Below are positions 6,247-10,075 of a DNA stretch of 10,075 nt, one piece after another; the first letter of the stretch is position 1; every line of letters starts with the position of its first letter. The translations under genes and the position numbers were made by a program. Under the pieces are notes generated by a model, which was given only the letters and a program-made list of their open reading frames with translations, did not search any database and was not told where the DNA came from. Source of the stretch: Baffinella frigidus (lineage: Eukaryota > Cryptophyceae > Cryptomonadales > Baffinellaceae); the NCBI GenBank assembly GCA_026770585.1, contig MU646372.1, forward strand, positions 730,522 to 740,596, written 5' to 3'.

Positions 6247-6318
6247 CTGAATGTTGGCGACGTGGAGCTGGGCGTGCTCCGCCTCCGCCTCCCTCCTCGC
6301 CCGCACCCGCATATCCTC
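6247..6318 (-). CDS. Coiled-coil protein, 24-codon exon
   Basis: Minus strand, 72 nt, phase 0 at both ends. It reads EDMRVRARREAEAEHAQLHV followed by ANIQ. The acceptor is GGCGTTGCAG before GAG and the donor is CAG/GTCTTGCC. The charged helical composition matches the other exons. The first ~28 nt recur at 6439-6466. Confidence 0.6.
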
Positions 6319-6364
6319 CTGCAACGCCAGGCCACACGTGAGAACTTCAGACCGCGGCGTTTCG

Positions 6365-6423
6365 GTTCGTGGTACTAAATGCGTGTGCGCTTTTTTTTCG
6401 TGGTACTAAATGAGTGTGCGCTT
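6365..6423. repeat. Direct repeat around a T run
   Basis: CGTGGTACTAAATGCGTGTG and CGTGGTACTAAATGAGTGTG, both followed by CGCTTT, separated by a poly-T. Confidence 0.8.
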
Positions 6424-6438
6424 TACGGTGAAACACAG

Positions 6439-6466
6439 CCCGCCTCGCCCGCACCCGCATCTCCTC
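6439..6466 (-). pseudogene. Duplicate of an exon start behind a TTTCGGG-repeat acceptor
   Basis: Minus strand. CCCGAAACAG is followed by GAG GAG ATG CGG GTG CGG GCG AGG, matching the start of the 6318-6247 exon at nearly every base. The match ends after about 28 nt with no convincing phase-compatible donor. It may be an alternative first part of the exon, or a relic of a local duplication. Confidence 0.35.
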
Positions 6467-6469
6467 CTG

Positions 6470-6507
6470 TTTCGGGTTTCGGGTTTCGGGTTTCGGGTTT
6501 CGGGTTG
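6470..6507 (+). repeat. TTTCGGG heptamer block
   Basis: Five TTTCGGG units, a telomere-like variant. In the minus transcript it ends directly at a CAG acceptor before the 6466 exon copy. Confidence 0.8.
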
Positions 6508-6690
6508 GGAAAAGGGGCGGCCGCGCGCGCGTGCAAACTCACCTCCCCGGGCCGATGCCTCGGGGTTCCCGGTTTCCGAGCACCTCCCTACGCAGGCTGA
6601 CTAGAACAAGGAAACGCGGGAGGCGGGAGGCGGCACACGAGCATCGGACATGCGAATTGCGGAAACCTGGAAACCCGCGCATCCTGCCAG

Positions 6691-6785
6691 CAACCAACCA
6701 ACCAACCAACCAACCAACCAACCAACCAACCAACCAACCAACCAACCAACCAACCAACCAACCAACCAACCAACCAACCAACCAA
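6691..6785. repeat. (AACC)n microsatellite
   Basis: About 23 units of AACC. The NQPT and VGWL frames over it are artefacts of the repeat. Confidence 0.95.
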
Positions 6786-6794
6786 ACGACCTAC

Positions 6795-7250
6795 CGGAGG
6801 TGAGCGGTTGCAAGGGGTTGAGCGGTGGGTGAAAATTTTGATGAGAGGTTGACAGGTGAGAGGTTGCTGTGTGAGAGGCTGAGAGGTGCGAGGGTGCGCG
6901 GTGAGAGGGTGAGAGGCGAGAGGGTGCGCGGTGGGAGGGTGAGAGGCGAGAGGGTGCGCGGTGAGAGGTCGACAGGTGAGAGGTGACTGGGTGAGAGGCT
7001 AAAAGGTGAGAGGGTGCGTGGTGAGAGGCTGAGAGGTGAGAGGTTGATGGGTGAGCGGCTAAGAGGTGCGAGGGTGCACCCTCTTAGGTCGCTGGGTGAG
7101 AGGGTGGGTTTGATGCGAGGTTGCAAGGTCGCGAAGTTGCGAGGTGAGCGGTTGAGATGGGGTTCACAACCTGTACCACAAGCTAAGAGGTGGGAGGGTG
7201 CGCGGTGAGAGGTAGGAGGTCCCAGCAACCGCCTAGCGGGTTCAAAGGTG
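6795..7250. repeat. GTGAGAGG minisatellite
   Basis: Imperfect 10-14-bp units (GGTGAGAGGYTGA, GAGGGTGCGCG). G-rich on the plus strand, C/T-rich in the minus transcript. Further tracts occur at 7357-7410, 7482-7572 and 7785-7815. A relic donor copy (7171) is embedded. No gene seen. Confidence 0.8.
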
Positions 7251-7291
7251 AATCGTTAACATGATAGACGCGGGATCTGCTTCACGTTCAC

Positions 7292-7309
7292 CTGCGCCGC
7301 AAGCTTGTG
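7292..7309 (-). pseudogene. Fourth relic of the exon end with donor
   Basis: Minus-strand HKLAAQ codons followed by GTGAACGTG, a good donor. Only about six codons resemble the other copies, and the sequence upstream (two GTGCCGCCACAAGCT units) is a local repeat. A fifth, weaker relic (AGCTTGTGGTACAG/GTTGTGAACC) ends at 7171. Both are probably duplicated donor-site debris. Confidence 0.3.
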
Positions 7310-7433
7310 GCGGCACGAGCTTGTGGCGGCACGAGTGCATCGGACATGAGATCTACATGATTGAGAGGTGAGAGGTTGCGAGATTGCGAGGTGAGCGATT
7401 GAGAGGTGAGCCGTTTTTAGAGGGAGTAACAAC

Positions 7434-7469
7434 CTGCGCCGCAAGCTCAGCCACCAGGCTCTCCACCAA
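7434..7469 (-). CDS. Truncated third copy of the SLAAELAAQ exon end
   Basis: Minus strand. Twelve codons (LVESLVAELAAQ) are followed by donor GTTGTTACTCC. Upstream lies pyrimidine-rich minisatellite without a clear AG acceptor at a matching place. It may be used by an acceptor I cannot see, or it may be a relic of exon duplication. Confidence 0.3.
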
Positions 7470-7578
7470 TGCATGGTTGAGAGGTGAGAGGCGAGAGGTT
7501 GAGAGGTTGAAAGGTTGAAAGGTTGAGAGGTTGCAAGGGGCAAAATTGAGAGGTGAGCGGTTGGGAGGGGTGAACAAC

Positions 7579-7665
7579 CTGCGCCGCAAGCTCGGCCGCC
7601 AGGCTCTCCGCCTCGTCTAGCAGCCGCGCACACTCCCCTTCGTAATGGATACGATTTTGGTGTAT
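7579..7665 (-). CDS. Coiled-coil protein, 29-codon exon, partly element-derived
   Basis: Minus strand, phase 0 at both ends. The last 20 codons read GECARLLDEAESLAAELAAQ and are a diverged copy of the end of the 8141-7821 exon (GECARLVEVVESLAAELAAQ). The donor is the same, CAG/GTTGTTCACC. The first eight codons, I-H-Q-N-R-I-H-Y, come instead from one arm of an inverted repeat (7649-7665). The acceptor CTGCCCTGCAG lies just outside that arm. The frame is open through the junction. This suggests an exon duplicated, then given a new 5' end by an inserted element. Confidence 0.5.
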
Positions 7666-7756
7666 CTGCAGGGCAGAAATAAGACAGTCGTCTATCTAGA
7701 CTTCATTTAGAGCCTTACGATACACCAAAATTGGACCGGAGATCCCCGAAATCGTA
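7649..7756. mobile_element. Inverted-repeat element, one arm exonised
   Basis: ATACGATTTTGGTGTAT (7649-7665) is inverse to ATACACCAAAAT (7720-7731) plus AAATCGTAT (7748-7756). The second arm is split by 16-17 bases (TGGACCGGAGATCCCC). The first arm encodes the start of the 7665-7579 exon. Confidence 0.5.
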
Positions 7757-7820
7757 TTCAAAACGAACAACTCTCGTCCGGATGAGGTTGCGAGGTGGGC
7801 GGTTGGGAGGGGTGAACAAC

Positions 7821-8141
7821 CTGCGCCGCAAGCTCGGCCGCCAGGCTCTCCACCACTTCCACCAGCCGCGCGCACTCCCCCGCAAGCCCCTCCAACGTCC
7901 CACCACCGTCCGTCCGCAGCATCTGCAGCTCCGCGGCGAGTGGCCCGAGGAAGGACGCGGCGTGCTTGTTGGTTGCGGCGAGGGCGGGCGCGGCGGTGGC
8001 GGTGGCGAGGGCGGTGGCAGCGGCGGCGGCGGCGGCGGCGGTTTCGAGGGAAGCGATGCTGGCGGTGGCGGTGACGAGGGCGGTTTCGAGGGAAGCGATG
8101 GCGTCGCGCGCGACGTCGTTGTGTACGCGCAGCGATTCGAC
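7821..8141 (-). CDS. Coiled-coil protein, 107-codon exon
   Basis: Minus strand, 321 nt, phase 0 at both ends. It opens VESLRVHNDVARDAIASLET, passes through an Ala/Thr-rich stretch with a second IASLET copy, and ends in SLAAELAAQ. The acceptor is AAACCAG before GTC (8143-8142) and the donor is GCGGCGCAG/GTTGTTCACC. The repeated Ala codons in the middle look like codon-run expansion (GCC)n. The last ~12 codons and the donor recur four more times within the next 650 bases. The intron upstream carries a transposable element (8145-8302) right against the acceptor. Confidence 0.65.
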
Positions 8142-8144
8142 CTG

Positions 8145-8302
8145 GTTTCATCCGGGAACATGTTTAATTTAAAAGAAAATGGACTACCAAACCGGATTCT
8201 GCCCTATCTAAATTTACTTAGGGGCCCTAATTAATCTTCTTCCAACTCCTATGAACACATCGGGATCCATTTTCTTTTACATTCAACATGTCTCCAGATT
8301 AG
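8145..8302 (+). mobile_element. Second copy of the introner family, antisense to the gene
   Basis: GTTTCATCCGGGAACATGTT ... CAACATGTCTCCAGATTAG aligns along its length with 4392-4000 minus the nested element, including CAAACCGG, CTTAGGGGCCCTAATTAA and CCAACTCCTATGAACA. GGTT flanks both ends. On the plus strand it has GT...AG ends, but here the host gene is on the minus strand. Confidence 0.65.
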
Positions 8303-8376
8303 GTTGAGGGGTTGGGTTTAGGGCTGGTGCCCAGGTCTTTGGCCAGGTTGGAACCCCCTCAGATGAGCGAGGCGAT

Positions 8377-8490
8377 GCACACGCCAGGAGAGGAGAATCA
8401 CTTCGCGTACACAATGGCGTGTGCCTTCTCCTCTCCTGGCGTGTGCCTTCTCCTCTCCTGGCGTGTGCCTCGACGCCAGGAGAGAAGCAC
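8377..8490. repeat. 23-bp direct and inverted repeats
   Basis: GCGTGTGCCTTCTCCTCTCC stands at about 8418 and 8441, with its inverse (GCCAGGAGAGGAGAA) at 8383 and a partial inverse at 8473. It can form alternative hairpins. Confidence 0.75.
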
Positions 8491-8568
8491 CTCCTCTCCT
8501 CGCATGCCCCACCTTCTGAAATTCCCACGTGTGGCCTGGCGTGGCCCCTGCGCGCATTTTAATAGCGG

Positions 8569-8729
8569 CGCAACCTACAATTAGTCTTGTAAAGCAACTC
8601 GTTCTGGTACAAATTATAAAACAAGGCCCATTTAAAACTAAAAAGGGCTCCAATTCCTTTTTAAACGAGGTCTTGTTTTATAATTTGTACCAGAAACGAG
8701 TTACTTTACAAAACTAATTATAGGTTGCG
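8569..8729. mobile_element. Palindromic MITE, ~60-bp inverted repeats
   Basis: CGCAACCTACAATTAGTCTT at the left is mirrored by CTAATTATAGGTTGCG at the right. The arms run through TCTGGTACAAATTATAAAAC. AT-rich, no ORF. Confidence 0.8.
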
Positions 8730-8779
8730 AGCCTATGAATTTGACAGAGAGCTCTGAAGATGAGCACCTCCTCTCGTGC

Positions 8780-8998
8780 CCCGAGCATGCTACACGTTCG
8801 ATGCTATATCCCTTAAGTGACCAGTAGGCTCATACGCCCTACCGTAGGGCCCTAGGACCTGCCTAGGACCTCGTACGATGCTATGCACCCTGCGCGCATT
8901 TAACCGAGAGCTCTCTCAATTTCCCACGTGTAGCCTGGCGTGGCCCGGCCATGCTACACGTACGATGCTACACACCCTGTGCGCGTTTGACCGAGAAA
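8780..8998. repeat. Diverged direct repeats
   Basis: GCTACACGTWCGATGCTA occurs at about 8789 and 8950, with a CTCGTACGATGCTATGCACC variant at 8870. GCGCRTTTRACCGAGA occurs twice. CCCACGTGTRGCCTGGCGTG stands at 8524 and 8921, and its core CACGTGTGGCCTGGCG lies inverted at about 6325. No gene seen. Confidence 0.65.
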
Positions 8999-9027
8999 GC
9001 TGGGGGATCAGCGCGCGCCCTTCCCAC

Positions 9028-9105
9028 CTCGCTCTCGAGCTCCCGCACCATATCACGCAGCTCCTCCGCCCCCTCCTCCGCCCCCCGCCGCCTCTCCACC
9101 TCCTC
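9028..9105 (-). CDS. Coiled-coil protein, exon
   Basis: Exactly 26 codons in phase 0. The acceptor is GGCGGTGCAG before GAG and the donor is GAG followed by GTGGGAAGG. The product is strongly charged: it starts EEVERRRGAEEGAEELRDMV and ends RELESE, typical of a long alpha-helix or coiled coil. The region just upstream (9106-9190) is duplicated at about 9900-9980, where the exon start also has a weaker copy. Composition matches the other exons. No catalytic motif is visible. Confidence 0.6.
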
Positions 9106-9315
9106 CTGCACCGCCAAAACACAGAGGTCACTCGCGGCAACAGTACACCGACGCCACCACAACCCGCCACGCTGAATGCGTGTGGGGCGCATGCTGCAGC
9201 TTCATCCCCACTGCCTCCCTCCCACAGTCAACACATCACACTCGCTCTGCTCCGCCTGAGAGTCCACACACCACACCCACTCACACCCCGACACGCTGTC
9301 AGGAGGGAGAGAGGC

Positions 9316-9463
9316 ACGTTTATCCGGGGAAACCTATTTTTCTTTCATTTGATGGCAACGAAAATTACTACACAATTCGTTCTTATTAGTAATATAAAAG
9401 AATCTGTGTAGTAATTTTGATTGCCATCAAATGAAAGAAAAATAGGTTCCCCCGGATCAACGT
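9316..9463. mobile_element. Palindromic MITE, ~65-bp inverted repeats, near a consensus donor
   Basis: ACGTTTATCCGGGGAAACCT at the left is mirrored at 9444-9463. The arms run through TTTCTTTCATTTGATGGCAA to the TACTACACA region. In minus sense the donor CAG/GTACGTTG overlaps its 5' border. After its 3' border comes CTCTCTCCCTCCTGACAG, a strong acceptor. Confidence 0.75.
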
Positions 9464-9465
9464 AC

Positions 9466-9516
9466 CTGTTCGCGCACTGTACTGCTGTCACGTCCCGAAA
9501 GTAGTACCGGGCTGTA
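9466..9516 (-). CDS. Possible short exon before an element-borne donor
   Basis: Minus strand. A TTGTTACAG-type acceptor near 9517 is followed by an open stretch ending in T-V-R-E-Q, then a perfect consensus donor CAG/GTACGTTG at 9466/9465. The last residues resemble the LREQ of the 9722-9826 exon. The rest of the stretch is not obviously coiled-coil and could simply be intron. The donor is its best evidence. Confidence 0.25.
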
Positions 9517-9557
9517 ACAAGGCGGTACAAAAAGGTACAAGACGGTACAAAAAGTTA

Positions 9558-9718
9558 CTACCGTCACGTCCAAATAAGCCGTCCATCTATCATATATAGG
9601 CCACACACACAAGAATTTTCATGTTCCGCCAGCAACGCCTCCGCCCCCCGCGGGGGAAAATTCTTGTGGGTGTGGCCTATATATGATAGATGGACGGCTT
9701 ATTTGGACGTGACGGTAG
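9558..9718. mobile_element. Palindromic MITE, ~60-bp inverted repeats
   Basis: CTACCGTCACGTCCAAATAA at the left is mirrored by TTATTTGGACGTGACGGTAG at the right. The arms continue through CCGTCCATCTATCATATATA and GGCCACAC. It abuts the 9826-9722 exon. Confidence 0.8.
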
Positions 9719-9721
9719 AGG

Positions 9722-9826
9722 CCTCTCCGCCTCCTCGCTCTTCGACCGCGCGAAAAGGAGCTCTTGTTCGCGCAGCGCCTCCTGCAACGCCGCCAACGTG
9801 CTAAGGTCCAGCCATGAATCATCAGC
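9722..9826 (-). CDS. Coiled-coil protein, upstream-most clear exon
   Basis: Minus-strand frame of 35 codons beginning ADDSWLDLSTLAALQEALRE and ending in ARSKSEEAER, with heptad-like Leu/Ala spacing and many Glu/Arg/Gln. The start is set by a good 3' splice site: a T-rich stretch ending GTTTCAG directly before GCT, at 9828-9827. The 3' end is unclear. The frame runs to the edge of a palindromic element (9558-9718) and no GT donor sits at that border. A true exon end inside or beyond the element, or a GC donor, cannot be excluded. It is the first exon, in transcript order, of the coiled-coil gene that continues leftward. Function not recognised. Confidence 0.55.
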
Positions 9827-9857
9827 CTGAAACAACCACTAGATCCTGCTGAACGCG

Positions 9858-9895
9858 CGGGCCCCGCGCCCCTCCTCCACCTCCACCCCCCGCGC
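9858..9895 (-). pseudogene. Degenerate copy of an exon start
   Basis: Minus strand. GTGGCAG is followed by GAG GCG GCG GCG CGG and more E/G/R codons, which resembles the start of the 9105-9028 exon. The 85 or so bases upstream are clearly homologous between the two places. Here the frame soon meets TAG and no phase-compatible GT donor is present, so it is more likely a decayed duplicate than a working exon. Confidence 0.35.
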
Positions 9896-9984
9896 CGCCG
9901 CCTCCTGCCACGGCCACACACCCAGGTTACTCGCGGCACTAGTACACCCACGCCGCCACAACAGAACGCGTGTGAAGCGCACCC

Positions 9985-10075
9985 TCAACCCTGCACCCTC
10001 AACCCTGCACCCTGCACCCTCAACCCCGAACCCCGAACCCTCAACCCTGCACCCTCAACCCTGCACCCTGCACCC
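9985..10075 (-). repeat. Degenerate CCCTNNA heptamer array
   Basis: CCCTGCA, CCCTCAA and CCCCGAA heptamers in phase, a telomere-like array in the opposite orientation to most other blocks. It runs off the window. Confidence 0.85.

Noticed and set aside
6531-6832. NQPT/VGWL repeat ORFs
   Set aside because: Translation of the (AACC)n microsatellite in several frames at once.
7731-8234. 167-aa plus-strand ORF with Gly runs
   Set aside because: Antisense to the 8141-7821 exon; the Gly runs reflect (GCC)n Ala codons on the other strand, and the ORF runs into the element at 8145.
8878-9411. 177-aa plus-strand ORF
   Set aside because: It crosses dispersed repeats, the antisense of an exon and half of a MITE. 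No family resemblance or start context.

Overview
The window looks like nuclear DNA from a protist or alga rather than a bacterium. Long ORFs are absent. Short GC-rich coding islands are bounded by GT...AG splice signals and separated by AT-rich palindromic elements, minisatellites and many blocks of plant/green-algal-type telomere repeat (TTTAGGG and variants). A green alga, perhaps a prasinophyte with a repeat-swollen genome, is my best guess. This rests on repeat type and base composition only.

The only gene I can support runs on the minus strand across almost the whole window, from about 9826 down to 254, and probably continues off both ends. At least a dozen exons share one character: Ala/Glu/Arg/Leu-rich, uninterrupted coiled-coil protein. 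Their phases mostly fit. Nearly all are phase 0 at both ends, and the last two join correctly through a phase-1 intron (1389-1326 to 394-254). The best exons are 9105-9028, 8141-7821, 7665-7579, 6318-6247, 5091-5041, 4836-4393, 3999-3925, 2257-2195, 2023-1979, 1389-1326 and 394-254. The function is unknown.

The introns hold the main interest. (1) A terminal-inverted-repeat element at 4000-4392 is itself a complete intron, with both splice sites at its termini. A second copy of the same family at 8145-8302 lies antisense beside a 3' splice site and provides the empty site for a 235-bp TA-flanked element nested in the first. (2) Several introns are built of, or end in, telomere-type repeats abutting the 3' splice site. 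(3) Exon edges together with their splice sites are repeatedly duplicated into the adjoining introns (7171-7821, 1890-2257, 1001-1389, 3713-3940, 5091-5177, 6318-6466, 9028-9980). (4) At least six further palindromic MITE-like elements with long inverted repeats are scattered through the rest.

Layout, left to right: 1-140 poly-C and a 19-bp tandem repeat; 254-394 exon; 395-1325 repeat-filled intron; 1326-1389 exon; 1397-1526 telomere-type block; 1736-1830 tandem repeat; 1890-2257 triplicated exon; 2258-3924 long intron with dispersed repeats and a GA microsatellite; 3925-5091 three exons with the introner and a telomere-repeat intron; 5100-6250 MITE cluster; 6247-6468 exon and its partial copy; 6691-7430 AACC microsatellite and GTGAGAGG minisatellite; 7434-8141 repeated exons; 8145-9000 elements and dispersed repeats; 9028-9980 two or three exons with two more elements; 9985-10075 degenerate CCCTNNA repeats.
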